A DNA stretch of 64,000 nucleotides from Candidatus Kryptonium thompsonii (GCA_001442925.1 LDXX01000005.1:124001-188000); one strand, 5' to 3'; shown: positions 38,587 to 49,501, numbered from the stretch's first letter. Notes: generated by a model from the letters alone, not told the origin. Numbers and translations are program-made.

Positions 38587-39227
38587 GATTTCTTTCTAAA
38601 ACTTAACTTGTTTTCATTTCCAGCAAGAAGTCGCTCAATGTTGCTTCTATGACGGAGTACGATGATAACAGCAATTATACTGCCAAATATCAAAATTGTA
38701 AAAAAGTCATGATGCTTAAATTTCAAAATCTTTTCGGTGAAAAGAATTACAAATGGAAAAGAAATTGCAGATATAATTGAACCAAGCGAAACATATCTTG
38801 TTATAGCAACGATGATAACAAAAATCACAAAAGAGATCAAAAGATCAAACGGGGCTATCCCCAACAACATACCCGCAGATGTGCTAACCCCTTTACCGCC
38901 TCTAAACCCAGCGAAAATCGTCCATATATGCCCAATCACAGCAAAACATCCAGCTATTATTTGTAGCGTAGTCAAGTTAAGAATTAAAGCATCGCTATAA
39001 AACCATCTCGCTATAAAAGCAGTCGCAAAGAAACCCTTAAAAGCATCAAATAAAATCACAAAAATTCCCCAACCCAAACCAACTACTCTTATAACATTTG
39101 TCCCACCGGGATTGCCACTGCCGTAATTTCTTATATCAATTCCTTTAACAAGCTTCCCGACGATTATGCTTGTCGGAATTGAACCCACAAGATAACTTAA
39201 AACAATAGCCAAGACAAGATTAAGCAT
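38583..39227 (-). CDS. plsY: Acyl-phosphate:glycerol-3-phosphate acyltransferase
   Basis: A 214-residue membrane enzyme with about five to seven hydrophobic segments. The three conserved motifs are visible: SIPTSIIVGKL, YGSGNPGGTN and GHIWTIFAGFRGGKGV. It acylates glycerol-3-phosphate using acyl phosphate from PlsX, the first step of phospholipid synthesis. Immediately upstream of gpsA, whose product it uses. Confidence 0.96.
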   Translation of the reverse strand: MLNLVLAIVLSYLVGSIPTSIIVGKLVKGIDIRNYGSGNPGGTNVIRVVGLGWGIFVILFDAFKGFFATAFIARWFYSDALILNLTTLQIIAGCFAVIGHIWTIFAGFRGGKGVSTSAGMLLGIAPFDLLISFVIFVIIVAITRYVSLGSIISAISFPFVILFTEKILKFKHHDFFTILIFGSIIAVIIVLRHRSNIERLLAGNENKLSFRKKS

Positions 39228-39284
39228 TTGTCCCTAATTTTTTATTTCAAAATCTTGCAAGCAAATTTAAAAAATTTCACTTCA

Positions 39285-39315
39285 AAAATAAAAAGGGCGT
39301 GCGAAAAGCACGCCC
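39285..39315 (-). terminator. Rho-independent terminator after the SGNH lipoprotein gene
   Basis: On the reverse strand GGGCGTGC (39315-39308) pairs with GCACGCCC (39302-39295) around a TTTTC loop, followed by TTTTTATTTTTG. It is 27 bases past the stop and ends the biotinyl carrier-FadL-SGNH unit. Confidence 0.93.
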
Positions 39316-39341
39316 CGTATGTTTAAAGCAAAATCAACGCC

Positions 39342-40766
39342 TTACCTTGACACGAAAAGTTCAACAACACCTTTTAATGCCTCGGCTGGAATTTTAGGTA
39401 TTTGATATTTACCCTCGGCAATGGAAGAAGTAGGCAATTGAATTCCGGGCAACGACATCACATCCACATAAGGAATATTAGAACCAAACTTAGTATTTAT
39501 TGCCTTGATAAATTCGTTCGCAATTATCCCATGACCACGATTTGATGGATGAATTCCATCCAAGCTGAAAAGTCCACCGGTTATGAAATCGGTCGTGAAT
39601 TTAACACCGGCGATCTCAAGTCCATGCGCTTTAACCTCGTTTAACCTTGAATAGATGTCAACTTTCACAGTTCTTCCAGCTCTTGCCGGATTTGCTAAGA
39701 CAGTATCAATTATCAGATTGAATTTCTGAATTGCTGTTCTTGCAATCGAAACCTCACTTGCATCAAGTATATACTCATTGGGTAGTGGTTTTCCTGCATT
39801 AGGAAGTTGACTAAATGGTGGAACATTCGGAAGTCCATATCCAGTTGCAATTAAGGAACTTGCGGTAAGCAAAACTAAATCTCCAGGTCCAAGCTGAGCT
39901 GGCTGACCACCCTTTATACCGATCAATGGTATCAAATTACCTTGAGCGTCTTTAACAGGTTGGCCAGTATTTGGATCAACAATAAACCATGGTATCGTTG
40001 TGAAAAATGGAATTACAGTTACATCAGGGATATTGGCTACAGCAACTTTCACTGTTGAATTAATCTTAAGGAGCGAGTCAATTGCCTGCCTGAAAAGAAG
40101 CTGGAAAATTACATCTGGAGTCGGAAGCTTACCTGTCGGATCAGTTCCCCTTGTTCCACCGCTTGCAGCATAACCGAGAACATCATTATTACCCATCCAG
40201 AAAAATACAAATGTTGGATTCAATGCCTTAGCCTGATGGAACATAGTTGGTCCTAATGCCTTGCTCCTTAAAACAATTTGGAAAAATGGATTTCCTCTCT
40301 GCACTGATTTGGTTGCGAAATCAGTGGTATCTAAAACATCATAGAGAATTGCTCCAGGAACAGCGAGATTATTAAATGGTGCAGGATGAGTTGAATTCTT
40401 AGGCGAACCAGTAACCATTTGCTGTTGAAGTTGAACCGGCGTAAGCGAAGTTAAACGCAACCTTGTCCCAATGCCAGGTTCGCTAATCAACGGTTGCACG
40501 AAAGTAACATTTCCGCCAATTTTATTAATTTGCTGAACAATTAAATTCGGATAAGAATAATTTTGTGCACCTTCGAACAAGGCTCCATCTTGAAAGCCAG
40601 CAGTTATTGAGTTCCCAATTGCAACTATCTTATCAAATTTAACTTGAGTTCCGAGCGATGGTGGAGTCCCAACCTCTGAAAATTCTTCACAAGAATAAAA
40701 TATGAAAGCAGAGATAAAGATGAAGAAAACCGTCAAAATTCCCGAGAATTTGAATTTTTTAATCAT
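39342..40766 (-). CDS. SGNH/GDSL-hydrolase lipoprotein
   Basis: A 474-residue protein with a lipoprotein signal ending FYSC (Cys26). AIGNSITAGFQDG carries the nucleophile Ser (about 53) of block I, WMGNNDVLGYA is block III and LDGIHPSNRGHGIIAN holds the catalytic Asp-His pair of block V. It is longer than typical SGNH esterases because of inserts between blocks. Probably an outer-membrane or periplasmic lipase/esterase. FadL-type transporter and SGNH lipoprotein are often neighbours in Bacteroidota, so release and uptake of fatty acids together is a reasonable reading. Last gene of the unit. Confidence 0.9.
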   Translation of the reverse strand: MIKKFKFSGILTVFFIFISAFIFYSCEEFSEVGTPPSLGTQVKFDKIVAIGNSITAGFQDGALFEGAQNYSYPNLIVQQINKIGGNVTFVQPLISEPGIGTRLRLTSLTPVQLQQQMVTGSPKNSTHPAPFNNLAVPGAILYDVLDTTDFATKSVQRGNPFFQIVLRSKALGPTMFHQAKALNPTFVFFWMGNNDVLGYAASGGTRGTDPTGKLPTPDVIFQLLFRQAIDSLLKINSTVKVAVANIPDVTVIPFFTTIPWFIVDPNTGQPVKDAQGNLIPLIGIKGGQPAQLGPGDLVLLTASSLIATGYGLPNVPPFSQLPNAGKPLPNEYILDASEVSIARTAIQKFNLIIDTVLANPARAGRTVKVDIYSRLNEVKAHGLEIAGVKFTTDFITGGLFSLDGIHPSNRGHGIIANEFIKAINTKFGSNIPYVDVMSLPGIQLPTSSIAEGKYQIPKIPAEALKGVVELFVSR

Positions 40767-40801
40767 AGCGCAAAACCCGTTTTTAGTTTTGAATTAAAAA
40801 T

Positions 40802-42010
40802 TTAAAAAAGCTTATAAGAAAAGTTTATTCCGAGCAGATGCGCACTTGCGTTGTAAACCCCATCAAAACCAACTACCGTCCCGATGACTTCCCTTTGCTT
40901 AAACCTTACAAACATATAACCAAGGTCAATTGTTAAATTCCCCATCGTATATCCGGCTCCAAATGTAAATTCCCATCTGTCCGAATCAGGCAAAGATGGT
41001 TCAACATATTTATCATCAATCGGGTTTCGATCATACGCAATTCCACCCCTCAATGCAAAATTACCAAAACGATATTCTAATCCAGCTTTGTAAATTGAAA
41101 CATCTCTATAATATCTTTCAAGTTTTTGATCCTTTTGAGCTTGTGTTTCGGTTTCGAAATCAATTTCAATGACATCATAAGAAGACCATCTTGTAAATTG
41201 GTAACCAAGCTCGAATGTTACATTTTCATTCGAGAATCCAATTCCTGCCATGATTACATCTGGCATTTTAACACTCGTCTTGATGTTTCCACCTGGGAGA
41301 AGCGCATCAAGAGCTGCAGGTTTTTTAAAATCCGCCGTTCCAGAGTAGTTAACTTTAACCTGTGAACGATAAGAAAATCCAACAGACACAGGATCAAGTT
41401 TCAACAACCACCCAACGTTAAAACCAACACCTGTTCCATCACCTGACAACTTAACATCAACCTCTGGCGTAAATGATGTGATTTTTCTTGTCAATGTGAC
41501 GGTGCTATAAACAAAATCAAAGCCAGCGCCAATTGAAAGTTCATCTGAAAACTTATAAGCAATAGTTGGATTGATATAAAATGTTTTCAAATCAGATTCA
41601 ACGGTTATCGCACGTCCCAACCAATCTTCTGGCCACTTTGAGCCAAGCCCATAAGGGTTAAAAACTCCGATACCAATTGCAAACCCGCTTTCAAAAGTAT
41701 GCGTTAGATAAAGATTGCTTGGATAAAAAACCTGTTTCACCATCTTGGTTTCTTGGGTTGTGTTAAATTGATAAGGACCACGAAATCTTGCAGATGGAAA
41801 TATAAGCGTCGTCCCAATTGAAAAGTTTGTTCCTTTCAAGTAAGTCAAACCAGCTGGATTGTAAAAAATGCTAATTGGAGCATAAGATGTAGCAAATGCC
41901 CCAGCCATTCCGGTGGCTCTTGCACCGTGTTCATTAATTTGAAAGCCACCTGCAAATAAAAGATTTGAAAAGACTAAAGCTACCACAAGGCAGGATAAAA
42001 TAAATCGCAT
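40802..42010 (-). CDS. FadL/OmpP1/TodX-family outer-membrane transporter
   Basis: A 402-residue protein with signal peptide (LSCLVVALVFSNLLFAGG). GGFQINEHGARATGMAGAFA is the N-terminal hatch of the FadL family, followed by SIFYNPAGLTYLKG. The remaining residues alternate as barrel strands and end LLGINFSYKLF, with a terminal aromatic. It imports fatty acids or other hydrophobic molecules across the outer membrane. Upstream is the biotinyl carrier gene at 19 bases and downstream the SGNH lipoprotein at 35 bases. Confidence 0.92.
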   Translation of the reverse strand: MRFILSCLVVALVFSNLLFAGGFQINEHGARATGMAGAFATSYAPISIFYNPAGLTYLKGTNFSIGTTLIFPSARFRGPYQFNTTQETKMVKQVFYPSNLYLTHTFESGFAIGIGVFNPYGLGSKWPEDWLGRAITVESDLKTFYINPTIAYKFSDELSIGAGFDFVYSTVTLTRKITSFTPEVDVKLSGDGTGVGFNVGWLLKLDPVSVGFSYRSQVKVNYSGTADFKKPAALDALLPGGNIKTSVKMPDVIMAGIGFSNENVTFELGYQFTRWSSYDVIEIDFETETQAQKDQKLERYYRDVSIYKAGLEYRFGNFALRGGIAYDRNPIDDKYVEPSLPDSDRWEFTFGAGYTMGNLTIDLGYMFVRFKQREVIGTVVGFDGVYNASAHLLGINFSYKLF

Positions 42011-42029
42011 ATGTCCTCCATATTTTTGT

Positions 42030-42539
42030 TTAGTTTGTGGAAATTTTTAAAAGAGATGCCCCTTTTTCAACAGCGCTTCCTTCACTGACAAGAACATCCT
42101 CAACAATTCCCTCAAGATCACTCCTTATTTCATTTTCCATCTTCATCGCTTCAAGAATTAATAACTTGTCACCGATTTTAATCTGCGAACCAGGCTTGAC
42201 GAAAATTTTCGTCACAAGGCCTGGCATAGGTGATTTAAGGATTTTTTCCTTTTTGGCTTCCCCAGATGAGGTGCTACGGTAGGAATCTATAAGGCTTTGA
42301 TACTTCGTTGAAACTTTACAATGGTAATCCCCAAAAGAGTTAGTTAAAATTGTCAAATCCCCGTCGATGGAAAAGTTGAAGGTGAAGATTTTATGATCAA
42401 TCGAAAAGACGATTTGATCATTTGAGATATTTAAGACTTTAACTCGATGTTTTTGCCCCCCTACTTCAACTTCAAACTCGTTGGCGCTTTCTTTCCTCAG
42501 TTCGAGCTCAATATCTAAGTTGTTAACAGTTATCTTCAT
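42030..42539 (-). CDS. Biotin carboxyl carrier protein (biotinyl domain protein)
   Basis: About 169 residues. The C-terminal biotinyl domain has the biotin lysine in LEAMKMENEIRSDL, preceded by SPMPGLVTKIFVKPGSQIKIGD. The N-terminal half (MKITVNNLDIELEL..FEVEVGGQKHRVKV) resembles gamma subunits of acyl-CoA or oxaloacetate carboxylase/decarboxylase. The frame is open to an ATG at 42557, but neither start has a clear ribosome site; I use 42539 because the fold starts there. Its carboxylase partners are not adjacent. It is first in the unit with FadL and the SGNH lipoprotein. Confidence 0.88.
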   Translation of the reverse strand: MKITVNNLDIELELRKESANEFEVEVGGQKHRVKVLNISNDQIVFSIDHKIFTFNFSIDGDLTILTNSFGDYHCKVSTKYQSLIDSYRSTSSGEAKKEKILKSPMPGLVTKIFVKPGSQIKIGDKLLILEAMKMENEIRSDLEGIVEDVLVSEGSAVEKGASLLKISTN

Positions 42540-42711
42540 AGGGCGTTTATTTATCATTTTTCACACTAAATATAAACCAAAAAAATCAATATTTCAAGTG
42601 CAGAAAGCCTAACTTCACAGTTTTGGAAGTACCTAAGTTGTAAAATTACTCCTTTCTTCTTAACTTTACCTTTGAAAAGCACATAATTTCAAAAAAATTA
42701 AAGTTTCAAAT

Positions 42712-44160
42712 ATGCCCTCTAAGTTAATTTTTGAGCTAAGCCGTCCCGGGAGAAAGGGTTATTCTTTGCCCAAAAACGATGTCCCTGAAAAACATATTGA
42801 AGATTTAATCCCCCAAAAATTTCTACGCTCAACCCCACCCTCTCTTCCAGAATTAAGTGAAAACGAAGTCATAAGACACTACATACGGCTTTCAACATTA
42901 AATTACCATGTCGACAAAGGTTTCTATCCGCTTGGTTCCTGCACCATGAAATACAATCCAAAAGTAAACGAAGTCGCTGCATCACTACCCGGCTTCAGAA
43001 ACATCCATCCACATATGGATGACGAGCTTGTCCAAGGAGCGCTTCAAATCATGTATGAACTTTCTGAAATGCTCGCCGAGATAACCGGCATGAAAGCTGT
43101 ATCGCTTCAACCAGCTGCTGGAGCCCACGGTGAATTAACAGGAATTTTAATGATAAGAGCATATCACGAAAAGCTTGGGAATCCAAGAAAGAAAATTTTA
43201 ATCCCCGACTCAGCCCACGGGACAAATCCAGCAAGCGTAACTATCTCCGGCTATACCGCTGTAAGCGTTAAATCAAACGAATACGGAACAATCGACCTTG
43301 AAGATTTAAAAGCGAAACTTGATGAAGATGTAGCCGGAATAATGCTAACAAACCCAAATACACTTGGTATCTTTGAAAAGGATATTCTTAAAGTTGAAAA
43401 GTTAATACACGACGCCGGGGCATTGATGTATATGGATGGTGCAAATTTAAATGCGCTTGTCGGGATAACAAAACCTGGAGATATGGGATTTGATGTAGTT
43501 CATTTAAACTTACACAAAACATTTTCAACACCACATGGCGGAGGTGGTCCAGGCGCAGGTCCAGTTGCTGTAAGTGAAAAACTCATACCGTTCCTCCCAG
43601 TCCCGAGAGTTGAGAAAAAGGACGGAAAATTTATACTGAATTATAACTACCCTGACTCAATTGGCAAAATCCATACATTCTTCGGAAATTTCGGAGTCAT
43701 GGTTCGAGCATACACATACATCAGAATGCTTGGTAGCAAAGGTCTTAGAGAAGTAAGTGAAAACGCAATTATAAATTCAAACTACCTGTTAAGCAGAATA
43801 AAAGATTACTTCGATAGACCCTACCTTGGAAAACCACTCCATGAATTCGTCGTCTCAGCCAGCAGATATAAATTCGAGTATAATGTTAGAACGCTTGACA
43901 TAGCGAAACGATTGCTTGATTACGGTTTTCATGCACCAACGATTTATTTCCCGTTAATTGTTTCAGAAGCATTGATGATCGAGCCAACGGAGACGGAAAC
44001 AAAAGAGACGCTTGACGCATTCGCCGACGCTTTGATCAAAATAATTGAAGAGATAAAAACAAATCCTGAAGTAGTGCTCACCGCTCCACACACCACACCT
44101 GTTAAACGCCTTGACGATGCCTACGCTTCAAAAAATGTAAATGTTTGCTTTAAGGAATAA
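42712..44160 (+). CDS. gcvPB: Glycine dehydrogenase (decarboxylating) subunit 2, P-protein beta
   Basis: A 482-residue PLP enzyme half of the glycine cleavage system. [50 protein letters not shown] and [20 protein letters not shown] (PLP lysine) are all present. The subunit-1 gene (gcvPA) and gcvH/gcvT are not in the window, so the system is split. A weak hairpin follows at 44173. Confidence 0.96.
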   Translation: MPSKLIFELSRPGRKGYSLPKNDVPEKHIEDLIPQKFLRSTPPSLPELSENEVIRHYIRLSTLNYHVDKGFYPLGSCTMKYNPKVNEVAASLPGFRNIHPHMDDELVQGALQIMYELSEMLAEITGMKAVSLQPAAGAHGELTGILMIRAYHEKLGNPRKKILIPDSAHGTNPASVTISGYTAVSVKSNEYGTIDLEDLKAKLDEDVAGIMLTNPNTLGIFEKDILKVEKLIHDAGALMYMDGANLNALVGITKPGDMGFDVVHLNLHKTFSTPHGGGGPGAGPVAVSEKLIPFLPVPRVEKKDGKFILNYNYPDSIGKIHTFFGNFGVMVRAYTYIRMLGSKGLREVSENAIINSNYLLSRIKDYFDRPYLGKPLHEFVVSASRYKFEYNVRTLDIAKRLLDYGFHAPTIYFPLIVSEALMIEPTETETKETLDAFADALIKIIEEIKTNPEVVLTAPHTTPVKRLDDAYASKNVNVCFKE

Positions 44161-44172
44161 AACTCAAATTGG

Positions 44173-44201
44173 GGGCGATAACTTTATCGCCCTCTTCTCT
44201 T
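44173..44201 (+). terminator. Probable terminator after gcvPB
   Basis: GGGCGATA (44173-44180) pairs with TATCGCCC (44185-44192) around ACTT, followed by a pyrimidine-rich TCTTCTCTTC tail. It begins 13 bases after the gcvPB stop. The tail is not a clean T run. Confidence 0.72.
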
Positions 44202-44297
44202 CAAAATTTTCCTTCCATTCTTAAAACCCGCCTCTGAAACGCAATTAAACCAAAAAATGTTAAAAATTAAAAGCGAAATAACTTAAACGGAAATGCA

Positions 44298-46346
44298 ATG
44301 AAAAAATACAATCATCTCATAAATGAGAAAAGCCCTTACTTACTTCAACATGCCGAAAACCCCGTTGACTGGTATCCATGGTGCGACGAAGCTTTTGAAA
44401 GGGCAAAAAATGAAAATAAACCAATTTTTCTTTCAATAGGATACTCAACTTGCCACTGGTGTCATGTGATGGAAAAAGAATCGTTCCAAGATGAAGAAGT
44501 TGCGAAAATTCTAAATGAAAACTTCATTTCAATAAAAGTTGACAGAGAAGAAAGACCAGATATCGACTCAGTTTACATGAACATATGTCAAGCGATGACA
44601 GGTCACGGGGGCTGGCCCTTGACGATAATAATGACACCTGATAAAAAACCTTTCTTCGCTGGAACATATATACCAAAATACTCGAAATATAACAGGCTTG
44701 GACTGATTGACCTCCTTCAAAGAATAGCACAGTTATGGAACGAAAATAGAGAAAAACTTCTACTGCTGGCTGACCAAATAACCGATGAAATTAAACAAGC
44801 ACTCACGCATATCCAACCGAAAGAAACCATAGATGAACAAATCTTTACACAGGCTTACGATCAACTTGAATCTCAATTTGACCCCGAATATGGCGGATTT
44901 GGCTCTGCACCGAAATTTCCAACCCCACATAACTTGATGTTTTTGCTGAGATATTGGAAAACAACTGGAAATATAAAAGCCTTAGCAATGGTTGAAAAAA
45001 CATTAAACTCAATGTCGCTTGGTGGAATATATGATCATATAGGTTTCGGTTTCCACAGATATTCAACGGACAGACAATGGATTCTTCCACATTTTGAAAA
45101 AATGCTTTACGATCAAGCTTTAATCTCAATAGCATATCTTGAGGCGTATCAAGCAACTGGGAATTTAAGGTATAAAAAGCTTTGCGATGAAATTTTATCA
45201 TATGTTTTAAGAAACCTCACAAATCCAGATGGGGGCTTTTACTCCGCCGAGGATGCGGATAGCGAAGGTGAAGAAGGCAAATTTTACCTATGGGAATTTG
45301 AAGAGTTAAGGAAGTTGTTAAACCAAGATGAGTTTAATTTTGTATGCGAAAAATTTAACATTCAAAAAGACGGAAATTATTTTGACGAATTAAGGAAAGG
45401 GAGAACAGGCAAAAATATATTTTACCTTACCCAGCAACTCAACGAAGAAGAAAACGAAAAGTGGCAAAGAATAAGACAAAAACTTTTTGAACATAGAGAA
45501 AAAAGGATACACCCGCTTAAAGATGATAAAATACTCACCGATTGGAACGGATTGATGATCGCAGCGTTCGCAAAAGCATATTCCGTTTTAAAAATTGACG
45601 AATATCTCAATGTTGCAAGAAAAAGCGCAGATTTCATCTTAAAAAACCTTTACAAAGACGGAAAGTTGCTTCATAGATTTAGAGATGGTGAAGCCAAAAT
45701 AGATGGATATCTCGACGACTATTCTTTCTTCATCTGGGGGTTGCTGGAACTTTACGAAGCAAGCTTTGAAACACGATATCTTAAAACTGCGATTGATCTG
45801 ACTGAAACAATGATCCAACTCTTTTGGGATGGTGAAAACGGTGGATTTTATTTCACGGATTCAGAAAATAAAGATGTAATTTTTAGGCAAAAAGAACTTT
45901 ACGATGGCGCAATTCCATCAGGGAACTCGGTCGCTCTTCTTGATTTGATAAAACTTGCGAAAATAACAGGTAGAAACGATTTTAATGAAATAATTGATAA
46001 ACTTGTTGAAACGTTTGCAACGATGGTAAAAAAATATCCTTCTGCCTACACTTTCTTTTTATCCTCGCTTTCCTTCGCTCTAACGCAATCGTTCGAAATT
46101 TTTATAGTTGGGAAAAGGGATGAACTTGGCGAAATTTTAAAGGTTATAAATTCAAGGTTTTTGCCCAACAAAGTTATTTTATTCAAACCATCGGACGAAG
46201 AAAGCGACATAACCACGATCTCACCATTTACATCAGAATATAAAGAAATTAATGGAAAAACGACGATTTACATTTGCACAAATTACGAATGTAAAAAGCC
46301 TGTAAATGATATAAAAGAGCTATCTAATTTGCTTGAAGAGATTTAA
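44298..46346 (+). CDS. YyaL/DUF255 family thioredoxin-like protein
   Basis: A 682-residue protein. The N-terminal thioredoxin-like domain (about 1-165) has the family opening [20 protein letters not shown] and [14 protein letters not shown] with the CxxC pair (about 51-54), then [11 protein letters not shown] and GHGGWPLTI. The rest is an (alpha/alpha)-barrel (FAGTYIPK..., [38 protein letters not shown]). Known as spermatogenesis-associated protein 20-like; a redox or N-acylglucosamine-epimerase-like function is proposed but not settled. Stands alone. Confidence 0.93.
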   Translation: MKKYNHLINEKSPYLLQHAENPVDWYPWCDEAFERAKNENKPIFLSIGYSTCHWCHVMEKESFQDEEVAKILNENFISIKVDREERPDIDSVYMNICQAMTGHGGWPLTIIMTPDKKPFFAGTYIPKYSKYNRLGLIDLLQRIAQLWNENREKLLLLADQITDEIKQALTHIQPKETIDEQIFTQAYDQLESQFDPEYGGFGSAPKFPTPHNLMFLLRYWKTTGNIKALAMVEKTLNSMSLGGIYDHIGFGFHRYSTDRQWILPHFEKMLYDQALISIAYLEAYQATGNLRYKKLCDEILSYVLRNLTNPDGGFYSAEDADSEGEEGKFYLWEFEELRKLLNQDEFNFVCEKFNIQKDGNYFDELRKGRTGKNIFYLTQQLNEEENEKWQRIRQKLFEHREKRIHPLKDDKILTDWNGLMIAAFAKAYSVLKIDEYLNVARKSADFILKNLYKDGKLLHRFRDGEAKIDGYLDDYSFFIWGLLELYEASFETRYLKTAIDLTETMIQLFWDGENGGFYFTDSENKDVIFRQKELYDGAIPSGNSVALLDLIKLAKITGRNDFNEIIDKLVETFATMVKKYPSAYTFFLSSLSFALTQSFEIFIVGKRDELGEILKVINSRFLPNKVILFKPSDEESDITTISPFTSEYKEINGKTTIYICTNYECKKPVNDIKELSNLLEEI

Positions 46347-46364
46347 AGATTCTTATCGGTTTCA

Positions 46365-48659
46365 CTATTTCATGTCTATGATCTTAGCTTCGCCGGGGTT
46401 GAGTTTAACATCAAAACTTTTCTCTCCAACTTCAACCTTGCCATTAAATCCAATATCCGACCCAACAAAAATAAATTTCTCACCCATGTTATTCATAAAA
46501 GGCAAATAAAAAATTCCCCCGTCGCCGTGCGTCTTGATATCCTCATTTATCATTTTTCTTATCTCTATTATTTCCCCATCAAACTTAATCTTTTCGATTT
46601 CCACACCTGATATATAAAGTTTGTTATCAAGTATAAATGCATCAATTCGTGAACCTCTGTAAGGCAAATTCTTCACTCCAAGCCAGTTCCACTCGGCAGG
46701 CAGAGATGGTTTTATTTTTATCTCTTCAAAGTCAAATGAAAATCCCCATAATCCTTCAATGACAAGCCATATATAAGTTGGAGGCATCCACGGGCTTAAT
46801 GTCATCCCCAAACTGATCCCACTTTCACCATGAAGCCTCTCCGGAAACTGCCCGGGGACAAGGTTTTGATAATAAGAAGGATTTTCAGATTCGATTACCT
46901 TATAAATGTTAACCAATGCTTCTGCAACCTTTTCGGGGAAAAATTTTCTCACACCGAAGCCAATCCAAGCCGTCAAATTTGGCCAAACGCCACCCATAAG
47001 TTGAAAACCAAACTCAGGATCATAATTTTTTTCTAACTTACTTACAGTCCTTGCGCCATATTCTGTCCATATGTCCGGTTGAATTAGTCTCATTGAGATT
47101 TTATACTTAAGCTCATGTTCAAAATCCTCAGTGGAAAATTCTTTAAATTCATCTGGAGAATCCCCAAACGCAAAAATTAAAGGAAAAACGAGATCGCCAG
47201 TTATATCATGATGCTTAACACCATTTATATCAATATTTAAAACCGGCAACCCAGTCAGTTCTGAAATCAGCTTCTCATAAAAATTTTTTATTAAACTTCG
47301 AACATAATACTTATATCTCGAAAAATCCTCCTTGTTGCAAAGGTAATACGCAATTTTTGCAACAAGGCCCAAAGCATAAATACATTCTGAATTGATCTCA
47401 GTTACATATCCACTTAAATTATAATTTTCAATAATGTTCCTCCACCCGGTTATGCCATAGACTCCAAAACTATTTGAATCAGAAAAAACCAAATCATCTC
47501 TCAACTGCGAAAGAATATACTCGGCTATACTTTTTATTTTGTCATAATTTTCACGGAGCTCGTTCAAATTACACAACATAGAATGATGATACAAAGCCCA
47601 TATCAAAAGCGGCGTATCATCGTTTATGTTTAAGTTATAATCGTAAGGTTTCGGCTCAACCTCATCAGCGTGGACATATTCAACAACCTTTCCATTTTTG
47701 CATACCCCGTGTTTAAGTGCAAACTCAATAATTTTATGCGAGAACTGCGGAGTCACATAATCCGAGCCCAAAACAAACCACGCAAGATCCCGCATCACAA
47801 CTATATCCTGTGGTGGGTCATTTGTAAAAGCAAAACCGGATCTATAAAAATGCTCAACTCTGCACATATTCACCTTTGCCCATTGAAACCCTGAATTTAT
47901 CACAGCATTTGGCGTAAAAACATAACTCGTATTCAAAATTTCATTAAGCTCATCATTGGAAAGCTTAAAAATCTCATCGTAAAGATCCCTGATATTTTCA
48001 CTTGGTCCTTCTCCACCAATTGAATATAAAAGCAAAATCTCCATTTTTTCTCCGGGTCCCAATTCAACTTTTTGACAAGTTTCGATCTTGACCTCATCAA
48101 CTTCAGCATCGCAGAAGTTAGTTTCTGAGATCAAAAACCGTTTCTCATCGCTTGAATCAAGTGATTTCACTTCAAAAGATTTTGAATCTTTTCTAACTAT
48201 TCTATATCGTTTCTTCTTCTCCTCAACCGGCGGTTGCTTAGTAAAAAAGGGTGAATCAACCGCAGGGATAATTATTTCATGATTTATCAAAATATTTACT
48301 TTGGCATCTTCATTGTTGATAATCTCTATGACATAGAAAAATTTTTTCAATTTATCTTTCTCTGCCTCAAAATGTTCAATTTGAACATACGGGAGAAATG
48401 CTCTCTTGGTTATTGAAAAGTTTCTGGAGTCGCTGAGATATTTTGTCGCCTGTGAAAAAGGCTCAAAAATTGTTTCAACGGGTTTCAATTTTTCAGCACC
48501 AACATAAAATTCGATTCTCCACCTGCCGCAATAAAATTTGTTGTCAAGGGAATACCATAGACCTTCAAGGTTAGTTTCTTTATCAAAGCGAGCGAACAAA
48601 AGAAAATTTCCAAGCGAAGAACCAGTTTTTAAGTTTTCAGCTTTTCTAATATACCTCAT
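46365..48659 (-). CDS. Cytoplasmic glycosidase-like protein with an (alpha/alpha)6 barrel
   Basis: A 764-residue protein with no signal peptide. Residues 1-250 look like a beta-sandwich of the kind found in glycogen-debranching and GH63/65/94-type enzymes (KRAFLPYVQIEHFEAE, YVIEIINNEDAKVNILINHE). From about 260 it becomes a helical barrel: WAKVNMCRVEHFYRSGFAFTND, IVVMRDLAWFVLGSDYV, LNINDDTPLLIWALYHHS, WTEYGARTVSKLE, GVWPNLTAWIGFG and GMTLSPWMPPTYIWLVIEGLWGF. The Asp in RDLAW and Glu or Asp in the EYGARTVS area are possible catalytic residues. Exact family is not recognised. It closes the operon after sugar-import genes, so it probably cleaves the imported oligosaccharide in the cytoplasm. Confidence 0.82.
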   Translation of the reverse strand: MRYIRKAENLKTGSSLGNFLLFARFDKETNLEGLWYSLDNKFYCGRWRIEFYVGAEKLKPVETIFEPFSQATKYLSDSRNFSITKRAFLPYVQIEHFEAEKDKLKKFFYVIEIINNEDAKVNILINHEIIIPAVDSPFFTKQPPVEEKKKRYRIVRKDSKSFEVKSLDSSDEKRFLISETNFCDAEVDEVKIETCQKVELGPGEKMEILLLYSIGGEGPSENIRDLYDEIFKLSNDELNEILNTSYVFTPNAVINSGFQWAKVNMCRVEHFYRSGFAFTNDPPQDIVVMRDLAWFVLGSDYVTPQFSHKIIEFALKHGVCKNGKVVEYVHADEVEPKPYDYNLNINDDTPLLIWALYHHSMLCNLNELRENYDKIKSIAEYILSQLRDDLVFSDSNSFGVYGITGWRNIIENYNLSGYVTEINSECIYALGLVAKIAYYLCNKEDFSRYKYYVRSLIKNFYEKLISELTGLPVLNIDINGVKHHDITGDLVFPLIFAFGDSPDEFKEFSTEDFEHELKYKISMRLIQPDIWTEYGARTVSKLEKNYDPEFGFQLMGGVWPNLTAWIGFGVRKFFPEKVAEALVNIYKVIESENPSYYQNLVPGQFPERLHGESGISLGMTLSPWMPPTYIWLVIEGLWGFSFDFEEIKIKPSLPAEWNWLGVKNLPYRGSRIDAFILDNKLYISGVEIEKIKFDGEIIEIRKMINEDIKTHGDGGIFYLPFMNNMGEKFIFVGSDIGFNGKVEVGEKSFDVKLNPGEAKIIDMK

Positions 48660-48688
48660 TCGGCGTTAAAGTTAATTTTTGTTTTTAA

Positions 48689-49501
48689 TTATTCTTTTAA
48701 ACCCACGGTCGCCATGCTTTCAATGAAATATCTTTGAAAGAATGAATACGCTATGATGATCGGTAATGCAAGTAAAGTTGCTGACGCAAGTTGAACTCCA
48801 AGCTGGCTTCCCGCCTGACCTCCAAGCACGAAAATGGTCACAAGCTGGGGCATGGTCATAAGCTTTTCATCTCTTATAACGATAAGTGGCCATAGAACTT
48901 CATTCCAACTTGACATAAAAGTTAAAATTCCCACCGTTGAAACAGCTGGCTTTGAAAGGGGGATTATTATCTTGAAAAGTATTTGCAAATCGTTGCATCC
49001 ATCAAGACGTGCCGATTCTATCAATGACTCAGGAATTGTTAGGAAAAATTGTCTAAAAACTAAAATCGAAAACGAGCTCATCATCCCGGGCAAAATTAAA
49101 CCAGCATAGGTATCAACAAGCCCAAGTTTTACTATCAAAACATAAGTTGGGATCAGCGTAATTTGAAATGGTATCATCATTGTAAAAAGAATTAAAATCA
49201 GCAGAAACTCCCTACCCCGAAAATTTAACCTTGATAAAGCATATCCAACAATTGAACCAAAAAGTATAACTGAGAATGTAATTGACAGGGAGACAAATAA
49301 GCTGTTAAAAAATGCCCGAATAATTGGGATTTTCCCAAGAACGATTGAATAATTTTTAAAACTTATATTTTTTGAAAAAAACCAAATATCCGCTATTTCA
49401 AACTCCGGTTTTAAAGTCGCAAAAACCATCCACAAGAAGGGATAAGCGAAAACAAAAGCACCAATTATCAAGATAAAGTATGTTAAAATCTTACCTTTCA
49501 A
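48689..49501 (-). CDS. Sugar ABC transporter permease, MalG/LacG-like
   Basis: A 270-residue membrane protein with six hydrophobic segments. The EAA motif is ESARLDGCNDLQILFKIIIP, near residue 170, and VGYALSRLNFRGREFLL and MIPFQITLIPTYVLIVKLGL are typical carbohydrate-uptake transporter (CUT1) permease strings. Overlaps the partner permease by ATGA. Substrate inferred from context as an oligosaccharide. Confidence 0.92.
   Translation of the reverse strand: MKGKILTYFILIIGAFVFAYPFLWMVFATLKPEFEIADIWFFSKNISFKNYSIVLGKIPIIRAFFNSLFVSLSITFSVILFGSIVGYALSRLNFRGREFLLILILFTMMIPFQITLIPTYVLIVKLGLVDTYAGLILPGMMSSFSILVFRQFFLTIPESLIESARLDGCNDLQILFKIIIPLSKPAVSTVGILTFMSSWNEVLWPLIVIRDEKLMTMPQLVTIFVLGGQAGSQLGVQLASATLLALPIIIAYSFFQRYFIESMATVGLKE

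Noticed and set aside
42558-42711. A glycine riboswitch ahead of gcvPB
   Set aside because: The 150 bases are AT-rich and show neither the conserved purine-rich core nor paired stems of a glycine aptamer.
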